From contig OZ037768.1 of the NCBI GenBank assembly GCA_964035545.1, forward strand, positions 4,269,241 through 4,333,240: a stretch of 64,000 bases of DNA, written 5' to 3'. Shown here piece after piece: positions 41,601-53,941 of the stretch; position 1 is the first letter of the stretch, and each line of letters opens with the position of its first letter. The position numbers and the translations under genes are program-made. The notes beneath the pieces were generated by a model that made no database searches, was not told the DNA's origin, and saw nothing but the letters and a program-made list of their open reading frames with translations. Origin of the DNA: Bugula neritina (Eukaryota; Bryozoa; Gymnolaemata; Cheilostomatida; Bugulidae).

Positions 41601-43796
41601 TTGACTTGCAGCAGACAGTGTTTCTGAAGTAATATAATTCTGTAGCTGTGTATGTTGGACATGTAGCTCATGTCACACATGTCAGCCTGTAGCACAAGAC
41701 ACTATAAGTAATTCATTATCATTTTTAGTGAAAGCACTGACAATAAAAAATATATAAAACTTGACCATTAAGTAATAATCATTGCTGTCAATGTATTATC
41801 CCATGCAGATTTAGTACAGGCAGCTTTTTGGGTACCTCTACCACTTTGAGTACATAGGTACCAGCTAATCAGGCAGAGACTGTAAAACAAGTTAGCTTTA
41901 TTTTTTTGCAAGAAAATTACTGATTACTTATTTATATGAAATAATTTGCAATTACAGCTACAAATGCGATAAATTTTGCCAATTTATCCATTTATTCATT
42001 TTAACAACTAACAGGGCTTATTTATTCTTTTGTAAGAGCTTTATAAATATTTGTGATGGTAAATACTAAGATTGCAAATATGAACCCAATTGTTTTTTGC
42101 AGATCGCATGCTTTGTGATGTTAGGAGACATATTTGAGATGTGGCTGGAAAAATTTGCTGAAGTTCCACCAGATAATGCTGCCAGAGTGCAGGACTGGAA
42201 AGAATCCGCTTCAGTGCTTATCAATGCAATCGACAAACTTGTTTCAGAATGTGATGTTAAAGTCTTTTATGTCAGAGGAAATCATGATCGAGAAATAACA
42301 GAGCAAGACGTCAAAACGATTTTTGGCGAGAAGGTATCATTTGTCCCGTGCACGCTCATTCTTAGACTCAAAACAGGAAGTGAAGTTGAACACCGAGTAC
42401 GATTGGCCCACGGGCATGAATGGGATGTTTTCAACAGCTACATGTTGCAGGATTCTAACAAACTTATACCTAATAGACCTATCGGATATTACATCGCACG
42501 AGCTGTGTCCACAGCGGAGAGGCATGACAGTGGCTCCGAGGTAGAGGATTTACTAATCGGACTGGCTGGTGGTCTACTCAGCATGATTCCTAAAGCCTTA
42601 GAGGACGATCTTATTGATGTTTTACTCAGGCCAGAAGTTCACAGGAAGCTCATCGGGCGGTTGTTCGAGGGCGCTTTTGAAGTTGAAGACATCGACTTCC
42701 TCCTTCAAGCTAAATGTCGAGTCAGCGAAAATGAGTATGTGCGACTTCAGAGTCTCCTCGAATACCCTCTCTTTAGACTTTGCGGGTCAGAGGTAATGCC
42801 TTATTCATCTTTAAATAATTTAGCTTTAGCAAAGCTAAATGCATGAAAAGGTTATTTCACAAGTTCAGTAAAATTGAGTTTTATTTAATGCTGTGGAAAT
42901 CATCAGAATGATACAAAAATGCTCTACACATTGACTTCCATTTGAAGCATGTGATAAATTATGATTATATTAGCTTTAAGTAAATGATTCTTGAAAATTT
43001 TCACAAGTATATGATATGCATGCCAATATTTGGTGTAATATTTTTTGACTCATTGACTTTTATCTGCTTCTATTTATACAGTTTTCTGTTAGTATATATG
43101 CAGCATATGCGGAGGTATCATAGATTTACCAGTTTCACACAGCTTTATATTTATTAACTTTTTAACAACTTGTGTCTAAAAGCAGCTACTTTGACACTTC
43201 CTTTCAGTTTACTTCATGCACAAATATGGCCCTTCTTTGCAATTGTATAGTAACATTTCTACAGCAATGGATGCTTTTGTAAACGCTTTTTACAAACAAA
43301 TAAATTTTGTGTGAGCATGGTCATGTGAAATCAGCATCTTTATCAACCACATTTGTTACTAAAGGTTGGTAAACATGATGTCTTCCACATGATTAAAGCA
43401 TCTACTGGTGACTACAAGAAGTTTATAAGAAGAAGTGACGAAGATGTCGTTGTCTTAGCTCACACTCACAGGTGGGACTTGAGGAAATACAGGAACTACA
43501 AAGGAAACCAAGTCGTGTATGCCAACACAGGCTGCTGGACATGCAATGCTGAAGAGGTAAAACATGAAGATCATTGTATATATCAAAGGAACTGTTACCT
43601 TGTATTATAAAAAAAACTTGTTTGTTACTTTTGAACTGGCTTACAGTATTTTAGCAGCAAATCATATAAAACATCAATGCTGATTAACAGACTCATACAG
43701 ACACTCTTCTACTTGTAGTTCTCCTCAGTTGTTTTGGACCCGCCAACTGCAGACAAAGACGGGTTGGTCACCATAGACTATGGTAAAAATGAATAA
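38673..43796 (+). CDS. calcineurin-like metallophosphoesterase, LpxH-like, possible N-acyl anchor
   Basis: Seven exons, 38673-38885, 39842-40028, 40361-40402, 41282-41541, 42103-42792, 43365-43556 and 43719-43796, join in frame to 553 residues. ATG 38673 has an in-frame TGA two codons upstream. All dinuclear-metal motifs are present in order: D205-L-H207, G242-D243, G293-N-H-D296, H337-G-H339 and H497-T-H499. GDIFEMW and HGHEWD resemble bacterial UDP-2,3-diacylglucosamine hydrolase (LpxH)-type enzymes more than PP2B or 5'-nucleotidases, but the substrate is unknown. About 160 residues, largely helical by composition, separate the last two motifs. The N-terminus MGNSCGKS could be myristoylated at Gly2 and palmitoylated at Cys5, although residue 6 is Gly rather than the preferred Ser/Thr. 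Residues 1-200 are low-complexity and acidic and look added to the catalytic core. Exon 3 is a 42-nt phase-symmetric exon and could be skipped. Confidence 0.88.
38886..38985. repeat. tandem duplication containing the exon 1 splice donor
   Basis: Two copies of a segment of about 50 bases with the shared core ACTACTCAACTAGTGCCTAT. Each copy begins with a GTAAGT donor sequence (38886 and 38939). Only the first is usable in frame, since a stop lies at 38916-38918. Confidence 0.8.
41020..41281. repeat. TA-rich tandem repeat abutting an exon
   Basis: Units such as TATAGTATATGTATATTATT repeat for about 260 bases and run directly into the acceptor (ACATGTATAG) of exon 41282-41541, leaving no ordinary pyrimidine tract. 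Confidence 0.85.
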
Positions 43797-44218
43797 GAAC
43801 TTCATTAGATCCTGCGCTTGCATTCAAAGACTTTCTATACATCAGATCCCATAATGATGCAAGCGTCTTGGCAATAACTGAAATTTCTCCAATATTTTGA
43901 TTTCAGTTTTTTTGGAACTTAAATTTTTATAAAGTTTAAGCTTTATTTTTTATACCGAAGAGTTTTTTATTTTGATTTTCAAATTTTTTAAGTAAATAAA
44001 ATTATCTTTACGAAGTTTTGAAGAACAAAGTCCATTGAAAAGCTTATTCATTTAATATACAACATATTATACATAATAGGCATATTTTTTCTTAGGCTTA
44101 ATTAAAAATGTTACTGATAATAGTTGTGCATGTAAAAGCACATTATTGCAAAAGGTACAACAGTGAGTGAAATAGCAGTGTATCAACAAAGCGAGACAAC
44201 TCCAATGAATAATGCTTC
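43797..44218. other. short gap between convergent genes
   Basis: Holds the 3' UTRs of the plus-strand phosphoesterase and the minus-strand nicotinic receptor. Candidate signals are AATAAA on plus at 43995-44000 and on minus at 43942-43947. If both are used, the transcripts overlap. Confidence 0.5.
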
Positions 44219-47200
44219 TCAGACGTTGCTGCCTGTGTTCCCTGGATGAGGCTCTTTATTGTCAAATAAAGTAGGCGCCATCAGCATGAGAGTCAATGTG
44301 CCCAAACAGCAGGCTATTGAGAATATCCACAGGAATAGTCTGTCCACAACCATAGCTACGTACTTCCAGTCTTCCATAACCTACATTAGAGGAAATAAAA
44401 CTACCAGCTTGCTATACCAATAAAATTATATCAATTATCATTAAATTAAATATATTCATAGAAAAATATATTTAATGACAAAAATTAAAATTCTTTGGTA
44501 AGTGCAATAACTAGAAGCATCCTTGCTATTTAAAACTTAAAAAGCTGCTTAAAATATTTTGAATTATTTTTTGTATTTCACTCTTTTTCCTAGCTGGTAA
44601 ATTATTTGCACCACTAACGTTGTATACAAGGCAGCATATCACATTGCCTTATAAAATATACAAAGCAATTTTGCCTTAAAAAACAGCTTGCCTTGCATAT
44701 TTTGCGACATTTCTGTACTATTTTCCGGTTAACCATATGTAAAAAGAGTTGAATCCAGGTACATTAAGAATTGTGTCCTTATTGTAACATGGAGTTGAAC
44801 TTAATGAGTTCCCCAAAATTTATGAGCAAACAAAACGCATTTACTGTTTAATCTGGCACAATATGAGCTACACAATGACATTCTGCTTACTTGACTTTTC
44901 AAATGCTTCTAACAAAATAACTTTACACAAGCAAGTTACACAGTATAGCTATATGACATAATTACATACAATATACTAGAAATACAATGCATTGAGTAAA
45001 CTATGGCAGGCTCACTTACTATGTTCTCTTCATGTTCTTCTTGCAAATGCTCTGCAATAAATTTGACACCATCAAGAGCTCTTTGTTCCCGTAGTGTCAA
45101 GCCATCATGTGATCCCGTCCCCGAATCCATGAATGGGGCAAACGGGTCACTTAATGTTTCTGTAGTTCTTCCTTCCGATAAAAGACTTTCCATCTCTATT
45201 CCATTTCCGGCAGAAAACTTTGTGCTGTACATTAAAAACTACAGACTAATTTGCAAAACAAACACATTATGGAAATGTTATGATTATTAGTCTATATACC
45301 ACTTTAAATGAAACAAATTGTAATGCAGTTGTTTTTATCAAATTAAACATTAATTTACTATGTTGTACACAATTTAAAGTTGTTTTCAAGTTATATATAA
45401 AATTTGGACAAAATAATATTTTGAGATATCTGTAAGCATTGTGGTTGACAGTAAAGCTATACAAACTTAAAATCAAAATGTATGAAATAAGTTGCAACTG
45501 GTCACTAGAATAGTGTAAATTTGAAAGTCAGCAATTTTAACACAGCAAGCTATTAGATCATTTTATTCACAAACTTAGTTATAACTTACATTAGAATACA
45601 TAACATTAAAGTACATATTTGCCTATATAAAGTGCTACATGTTTCCTTTATGCTACATACTATATTATTACACTAGCTAGTACATCTTTAGCTGTTGTTG
45701 CACTCACCTTTTAGGGAGACTGGTTGACATGCTCTTTCCCAACGGTTGCGATTTCTTCAATTTCTTTCCCAGTCTTTCCCTGATTCTTTGTCGATAATTT
45801 GGTCTTTTCATAAGCAAATACTTTGGTAGTTTATCAAGAAAGACAGTTTTCATCCACTCGGGCATATTATGTGTGCTCTTAGATCGATTGTGCAAGTTGA
45901 GAACACCAACAGTGATTACAACTGACAGTGTTACCAGAATCATAGTAAATAGAAGGTATTTCCCGATTAAGGGAATCACGAGCGACGTTGGTGGAATCAG
46001 CTCACTCAGTAGCAAGAAAAACACAGTCAATGAGAGCAAAATTGAGATACAAAGAGTTATCTTCTCTCCTGAGTCCGATGGCAAGTAGAAAACCAGGACA
46101 GTGAGAAAGGAAATGGCCACGCAAGGTATTATAAGATTTACTGTGTAAAATAATGTTTTCCTTCTGATAGTGAGACTGAATGTGACATCAGGGTATACTT
46201 GGATACAGCAAGGGTATTGTACTAGATGTCTTCTAGCTGGTACAGACATTATGTCCCATACGTATGAGGCTGAGTACTGACTCATGTCAATTGCCTCCTC
46301 GATGTCCACCTCTCCATCCACGTCTGCTTGAAACATGTGCTTCAAGTTGACTGTAAAGCAAGTCAATAAAATAGAAAAAAGACATCATAATTATCTGTAA
46401 TATTAGTAATAATTTTAGTCTTTTATTGCATTATTTAGTCATTATGCTATATTGTTGTAGATATAATAGTGTAGTAGAAATATTGAAAAAAAGTTATGTT
46501 GTGCTTCTAAACCAATTTTTAGACCGATAATTTATTTTGCTCTACACAAAAACAAGATGTCTGTAGTTTCAAAAATATCAACTGACAGTTACTGTCAGTT
46601 ACTGTCAGTTACTGTCAGTTACTGTTAGCTACTGTTAGTTACTGTTAGGCACTGTCAGTTTCAAACATCAGTAATAAAAATACATTTTTAGAATAATATA
46701 ACTCACTCTCTGTTTGAGTATAAGTCCATGAGCTGAATTTCATGTTACAAGTTTGCTCATCAAATGGGAAGAACTGAACATTAATCTCGCAGGCTGATTT
46801 GTAAATAGCTGGAGGTTCCCAGTGCACTCTGCCATCATGGTAGACTGTGGCCTTCGTTGAGAGAGTGATTTCAAAATTCCCATCTGCACTGCAATGCAAT
46901 TAAAAAGTGCACTATAGCATGCAAGCAATTAAAATTATAAATTTTTTTTTGAGTTAATTTTTTTTAACACTAGACTATTATAATTATAGTATATTTTGTA
47001 AATTAACTCCTATTATGGCATATTTAGTACTCAGGACTTCAACAGAAATTTTGCAGAAGTTTAAATTTTAAGAAAAGTGATATGGTTAAAGAAAATAAAG
47101 AAGTTAACTTAAATTCCAATCAGAATAAACTGCGATAAAGAGCATGTTTAAAGAACTGCCTTTCACTGAATCTATTATGTATATTATTTATAATATAAAA

Positions 47201-49568
47201 AGTTGTCTGCACATCCTTTAGGTATTTTATTTTTGACTCATTTCTATGTCAAACTTGACGCTAAAGAAAAGTTGCTTGTTTGAAGAAATCATACCCTAAC
47301 TTTCCCTTCCTTTAAAAGCCCTACACCAGTGTGTGAGTATATAAATTGTACATACTTGTTGTACAAAACAATATCAGGTTTCCAAATCTCTTCCGCGGGG
47401 ATGTAGAGACGGTCTACTCCCCCATAATCTTCCACATTCCATCTCAAGTAATGGTCTATCCACTCCTGTGTTAACCAAACATTTGTGGTCATCACCTGGT
47501 TCTTTTCATCCTAGAATTATATAGGCACATAGGCTATAACATATTATATGACAATATAGTCGCATAGGCTGTAACATATTATATGACTATATAGTCGCAT
47601 AGGCTGTAACATATTATATGACTATATAGTCGAATAGGCTGTAACATATTATATGACTATATAGTCGCATAGGCTGTAACATATTATATGACTATATAGT
47701 CGAATAGGCTGTAACATATTATATGACTATATAGTCGCATAGGCTGTAACATATTATATGACTATATAGTCGAATAGGCTGTAACATATTATATGACTAT
47801 ATAGTCGCATAGGCTGTAACATATTATATGACTGTATAGTCATATAATGTTATAACATTATACTACTATATAGTCATATATGTGTATAACACATGTATAG
47901 TATAGTATTACTTATGCAGCTAGTGCATGCATTATGTTACATATAGATTCTGTAACTTTTATGTGTGAAATCAACTCCTATAATGTTTCAAAATTGCACT
48001 AAATTAAAAGAAATTAACTCAACTGATAACTTGTGAGTAAAAAGCCTATTAATTATTCAAATGAAGTTGTTAGCAGATAATTAAGTGTTGAAAACTGTTT
48101 TCAGTTTACAATTGATTTTATGTTGTTTCTTCTTCATTAAATTCAACACTCTTTTGAATTTGCACCGGTTTTGTTTAAATAATTTATAAGCTTGTAAATG
48201 CATTTAGTTTAAATATCTCTAGATGTATATAAATGTAGATTATTTAACTTTTAAACAAACGGTGCTATCTCTGTATATTATATAAAAATGCCACTATAAA
48301 ATAATTGTGCGTATAATTACAGTATATAATAACTATATAATAACATCCAGAAATAGGTGGAGCTGTGTTATATAATATGTAAAGTAATAATGTAAACCAT
48401 TTTATATAGCATGATGCATTATACTGAAAAAGTCATTGCATATGTTGCTGTGTAACATATAGTTTTTCTTTTAATATCATTTTAAAATAGCCTGAATAAA
48501 CATAATATTGTAAAGATTTGAGTAAGCTGGCAACTTGTCAACCAGAAGTACTAATTGGGGGCTATGGGCAGACATTGCGCTGTAATTAAGGAACTTTCAA
48601 ATAGTTTTCTATACCTACACAGTTAAAAAGTATTAAATAAAATAATTTAGCCCATTAAAGTAAGAAAATTCAAAGCCTACATAGTAAGATTTTTAAACAA
48701 AATACAAAACAAATATGATAAAATATACATTGCATTACATAATTGTACACGTAATTTGTAAGGAAATATATTTCCCTTTGATCCAGTCAGAGTTAAAGCC
48801 GTGTAAACATTATACTATGATATCTAACAACTGTGATGGCATAGCTCACCACGCCGATCAGTTGGGAGAGTTTGAGTCCCAGTTTGACGTCTAGCCACTC
48901 TGAGCTGCTAGCCACTGGTCTGACGAGGTGTGAGTAGTTTGCCATCAGATTGCGATGAAGTCGCTTTGCGTGTTCATTTCCTTCAGCCAGCCATATCCAC
49001 ACAGCCAACACCACCATTGTCTTGTTTACTGAAAGAAAGATGATTGTGTGAAACAGACATGTCATTCTTTTTTAAATAAAGGTAGTAAACAGCGACTTGA
49101 ACAATTATGTATTCTAATTATATTGCTTTGTATGAATTTTAATTATTGCAAATAGAAAACATTATATTTTCTTGCAGTCTTGGTTTATTTTCTACTATTT
49201 ATTCTTTAGCCATTTTTAACTATTTGCACCATATAGCAGTCATAAGTAGCTAAAGCTGTCCCAGAATAGGCTTTTTAGGCCTTTCAGAAAAGGTTCTATA
49301 CAATATATTCCTCTTTGCAATATGTTTGCAAAAAGTCTCTTTAATTCAGCACTAGAAAATAAACTAATTTTATATAACTTTATGTTAGGAACATGAAAAT
49401 ATGCTTGTACTCAGTTTTTGTGAGTAGGTATACGTATCTATTATTGTAATAAATGCCCGGTATGAGTCATCATACAAACTATTTACTAGTTTAAATACAT
49501 ATTCTTTGTATTTGAAACAGAAATATTTAAAAGTAGATTATATACTTACATATACTAAGTTTCAACAT
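44219..49568 (-). CDS. nicotinic acetylcholine receptor subunit, alpha-type (copy A)
   Basis: Cys-loop ligand-gated cation channel subunit. Seven exons in minus order, 49568-49550, 49028-48850, 47510-47356, 46888-46707, 46350-45708, 45224-45020 and 44380-44219, give 514 residues. The first coding exon is only 19 nt (MLKLSI plus one base); it completes a signal peptide with exon 2 ([12 protein letters not shown]). Seen: WKPDIVLYN (loop A region), Cys-loop C151-x13-C165 with FPFDEQTC, the adjacent C226-C227 pair in YPCC (loop C, alpha-type), [11 protein letters not shown] before M1, and [20 protein letters not shown] in M2 with the GEK cation filter. The M3-M4 loop and M4 ([15 protein letters not shown]) follow. 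Intron phases and four exon lengths match the neighbour at 50513-53185, so the two are tandem duplicates. The exact vertebrate class is unresolved; the sequence looks closer to heteromeric than alpha7 types. Confidence 0.93.
46579..46660. repeat. 10-bp tandem repeat
   Basis: About eight copies of ACTGTCAGTT and variants (ACTGTTAGTT) in the intron between exons 46888-46707 and 46350-45708 of receptor copy A. Confidence 0.9.
47520..47860. repeat. 35-bp minisatellite with alternating variants
   Basis: Nine copies of a 35-base unit with the core AGGCTGTAACATATTATATG; starts at 47531 and 47811 are exactly eight units apart. CGCAT and CGAAT variants alternate, giving a 70-bp higher-order period. 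The array begins about 10 bases from the acceptor of receptor exon 47510-47356, so the branch point must lie inside it. Confidence 0.95.
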
Positions 49569-50512
49569 TGCGCTATAACGTAGTATCTTCCAATCAAAGT
49601 GGTGGAACTATTGTTATTGAAGTAGTTTCATGCCAGCTGGTAATATTCTAACAACTATTAGCATAGCAAACAACTGTTAACCTTTTTCATAATGCTCTTA
49701 TTCATTGTTGTGTAATGTATACTTATATTAATCACAGTTAACACATATGTTGTGTTTCAAAATAAAGTTATGCTTGCTTTGTATAAAACCCGTGTATTGT
49801 GCTGCTAATTTGCTTTTGTTAGTCAATCAATTAGTCAGCCTAATAGGCAGCGAAAATATTTATTCTGCATACATTTTATAATTCTTCACTCAGCTTAATT
49901 GACAGCAACATAATAATCATGCAACTAATAGCCGCTACAATTGTATGATGGATTTCACATCACATTTAAGATTGAACATTATTGCTGCTGCATTACAAAC
50001 TTTATATAATATGTGTTTTATAACTTGTTGAGTTATTTAATGCAATAATTTAAAATTATTAATGTGCTACATAAACTAAAAGCTCAAAACTATTAGCACA
50101 ATAAATGTAAAAGTACCATCTAAAAATTGCTTTTTTAAAATTATGCATATACTATATAATATAGATATATTATATATATAATATAGATATATTATATATT
50201 TATATCTAGTTTGTACAAATTTCTCATCTTCACAATAATATTTTAAACATAGCGAAAACAAATAAATGTATTTTACAAGAAGTTACATATATAAAGCTTT
50301 AAGTGTAATAAACTATAAAGCATAAAACTAAATATATAATTGTTATCAAGTGTGATAAGAAACCATGTTTATACTAATTAACTTATCTACAGCTCCTAGC
50401 TTTATCAAATTTTGACATTTTTAGATCCCAAAATTTTTTAAAGTAGCTTCAGTGCATTTTTAAAAAAAGGTGAATATAGTTTTCCTTGATCTCTCAAATA
50501 TAATCGTGATGA
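49569..50512. other. gap between the tandem receptor genes
   Basis: Should contain the promoter of copy A and the 3' UTR of copy B. It holds a TA palindromic repeat at 50145-50210 (ATATAATATAGATATATTAT). No exon was seen. Confidence 0.5.
50145..50210. repeat. self-complementary TA repeat
   Basis: Two copies of ATATAATATAGATATATTAT within 60 bases, largely palindromic and able to form a cruciform. Confidence 0.75.
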
Positions 50513-53185
50513 TTAGACTATAGCTTTCCTACTATCTGGAGAGAGACCTTGTAACATGAGAGCTAATGTACCCACACAACACACAGCTGTAAATATCCAC
50601 AGGAATAATCTATCTACAACCATAGCCACGTATTGCCAATCTTCTATTACCTGTAAGGAAATAAATGAATACATTTATAAAGCCTGTGTGAGGTTTGCTA
50701 ATTGGTTGTTCAATAAATGAGTTCAACTTAATATAGCAGCTACAGGGCAGTCATTGCAGCAGCAAATCACTTTACAAAAGTGTTATCATCGCATTAATAG
50801 AAACCTTGGTTTATCAATAACCAAAAAATTGTGGTCAAATAATTTAACTTTTAAGGTATTTTTTATTATAAAATAACAAATACTTTATTATAAAATAACT
50901 AGGTAATACAAATATTATAGCATATTACATTATGTGGCATTGCACCATGTGAGTTTCAAAGGTTTACCTTATCATCTTCATCTTCCATCAGCATATAGTT
51001 AGCTATAAACTCAATACAATCCAATGCTTCCTGCTCTGCAGCAGAAAGTGGGCTCTTTACTATCCCATGATGGCCGTTTTCTCTGGTATTAGAGGAAACT
51101 CCATTTGTAAACTTCTTGTGCGAATACAAAGATTGGAGTTCTATACTTGCTGTGTGAGCTGATGTTTTTAATCTAAAAGGTAATAATGTGAATCTAACTG
51201 AAGCGTTATGAGTTTTTAAAAACAAGAGTTAAATGCAAATATTCTTATGTGAGCCAAAGTTCTTTCCAATTTAAGATAGTCATGTTGAAAATTGTTGGTT
51301 TTTAATTATAAATTTTTAGCAAACACATTTGGCACAGCCTGCTAGAATTTTTATACTCTAACTGCTCCTTGCCATACCTTTTACGTGAAGTTGCAGCCAA
51401 GCATCTCTGTCGTAGTTTCCACCTTTTTGTTGCCTCTCCATTTTCCCTTTTAGCATAGTTTGGTCTTTTAATAAGAAGATATTTTGGCAGCTTTTCAATA
51501 AGAACAGTTTTAATCCATTGAGGCATCACGTGTGTGCTGACGGAACGGTAATGCAGGTTGAGTACCCCAACTGTTATGACAATAGAGCAGGTAACCAGGA
51601 TGAGTGTGAACAAGAGGTACTTTCCTATCAGCGGAATTACCAAAGATGTTGGCGGAATGAGTTCGGCCAGCAGCAAATAAAACACAGTTAGAGCGAGAAG
51701 GATAGATATGGACAGAGTGACTCTTTCTCCCGAGTCGGATGGCAGGTAAAACACCAGTATTGTTAGAAGAGAGATACCAACACACGGTACTACTAGGTTG
51801 ACAGCGTAGAACAACGTTTTTCTTCTTATGGTTAGATGAAATGTCAAGTCAGCAATTGCTGGATAACCCTGCTCATGTATTATATTCTTTCTAGCTGGGA
51901 CAGCGAGCACATCCCAAACAAACAAAGGTTCGTATTCTGACATGTCAATGGCCACATCGATGTCTACTTGACCAGAGATGTTTCCCTTATCTAGATGTCT
52001 CAAGTCAACTGTGAAACAAAATAAAACTATGTTACAATAAATATCATGCATACCATATTACATGTATATGTATGTAAATCATATTTTATGCAATAGAATA
52101 CTTTTATGCTCCACAGTAAATTTCCCTCATGGCTTGAAACATATAAACTTAAGCCAATAACCCATTTATCTCAGATCTTACAAATTACACAGCTACAAGA
52201 AATATATTTGAACAATTACTATACCTTGTTCTTGAAAATATGTCCAAGAGCTAAACTTCATCTCGCAGGTTTGCTCATCGAAGGGGAAGTACTCAACGTC
52301 GATAGCGCATGAGGATTTATAGAGCGCAGGTAGCTCCCAGACTACTTTACCGTCAGGATACACTGTGGCTTTGGTGGAAGATGCTGCTTGAAAGTTGCCA
52401 TCAGCGCTACAAGTTTGAATATTATTTCAATAAAGATATCATTGCAGTTAGTGATTCTTTTGAACAAACCAAAGTGTCACGCACATATTATACTCATACA
52501 GCTTGTTATACCTGAAGTACTATAACTCACTTGTTGTACAACACAATATCTGGCTGCCAGATTTCTTCTGCTGGTAAATAGAGATGATCAACTCCGCCAT
52601 AGTCATCCTGATTCCATGTGAAGTATATATCCCGCCACTCCTGAACTAACCAGACGTTGGTCGTCATCACCTGATTTTGTTCATCCTAAAATTAGATTGA
52701 TGATTCTTCACATGTAATCATTGTAGCAGTTGTCAGGGTATAAAGAGGCTTTAAGTTCTTATATATAACAAAGCATAATGCAGCAAGAAAAATACTACTT
52801 TATAACATAATATGCCAATAAACATAAATTTTATTATATTTATTATTGCAAAGCTTTATAGCTAGTAGCTCTATAATATAAGCATGTTTTATGATTGTAT
52901 ATTGCATGATAGAAACATAATGAAATTTTGTTGAAGACATTGCTTTTTCTCGGCATCAAGATTTAAAATAGTCCTACTAACCACTCCCAGTAGCTGTGTC
53001 AGACGGAGTCCAAGTTTCACTGTGAGTGTCTCAGAATCATTATTCACTGGTCGTATCAACTTGTCATAATCTTCCATCAGATCTGTATATAACCTTTTAG
53101 CATGTTCATTTCCATTCACTTGTATTACAGCTGTCCAAAGGTGTAGGCAGAGTATACAAATCTTTATGGTAAAACCTACAAACAA
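50513..53185 (-). CDS. nicotinic acetylcholine receptor subunit, non-alpha-type (copy B)
   Basis: Tandem paralogue of the gene at 44219-49568. Exons in minus order, 53185-52982, 52685-52531, 52406-52225, 52008-51378, 51172-50968 and 50650-50513, give 504 residues if translation starts at 53185. That ATG opens a good signal peptide ([16 protein letters not shown]). An acceptor-like TTTGTAG just after it, in the same phase as copy A, leaves open a separate first exon that I did not find. Present: WQPDIVLYN, Cys-loop with FPFDEQTC, M2 [20 protein letters not shown] with a GER filter, and M4 [15 protein letters not shown]. Where copy A has YPCC, copy B has EQGYPAIAD, so the alpha-defining cysteine pair is absent. 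Exons of 155, 182 and 205 nt are the same length in both copies. Copy B probably acts as the complementary subunit in heteromeric receptors; that is inferred. Confidence 0.92.
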
Positions 53186-53941
53186 TATATATAGTAAAAG
53201 TATAATTAATTGTATGACTGTATGAAAATTAAATTAGGGTCTAAAGGTTTGTATTGCTAGCTTGCCAGTCATAATGTATATTCGTATGTTGCGCAAAAAC
53301 TGACATTTCAAGTTGTATTTTTAGCTTACATCGAAGTTTTTAAGCATATGCATCATTCTAAAATAAATATACTTTGAAAAAAATATTTATATTTCTTAAC
53401 TTGTAGTCACAGAGTTTTAACTTAGACTACAATACTATAAATATGTATTTTGTTTCAAACCAGAGAGAAAAATAACTTTTTCCAATTCAAAATAGTGACA
53501 CAGATTAACATTTGCAGTAAAGTATACTAGCAAATTTATCAAAATTTTGCCTTTTGTAAGTTTGTCAGCTGGGAAAATATATAAGGCCATAAAACACATA
53601 TAATATGCGACTATAAAATTGGTTATAAATGTAATCTTGAAATATGAGTACATTATAAAGTTAATAAATAGAAATTAAAATTAATTAAAGTCAGACAATA
53701 AGAATTTAGAAATAGAAACTTGTAGGTTTTATTAATATAAAAACGGTTTTGCTCAGAATTTTGTTAAGCAGCATATATAATATTTTAATCATCATCACAT
53801 ATTATCAATTAAAAATATATTCAAAATCATTTTAAAAATGTTCAACAATTACAAATATTTATCTGTTTAGATCACAAATATTTCATCTTTCACTTTCAAA
53901 AGATTGGTTTTACTGTCAAACAACAATTATAGACATCAGGT
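53186..53941. other. gap between divergent copy B and the intronless gene
   Basis: AT-rich sequence between divergently transcribed genes, presumably holding both promoters. No exon or clear motif was found. Confidence 0.5.

Noticed and set aside
53290-53345. Short ATG frame before GTAAGC, considered as first exon of receptor copy B
   Set aside because: Ends in phase 0, but the following exon needs phase 1.
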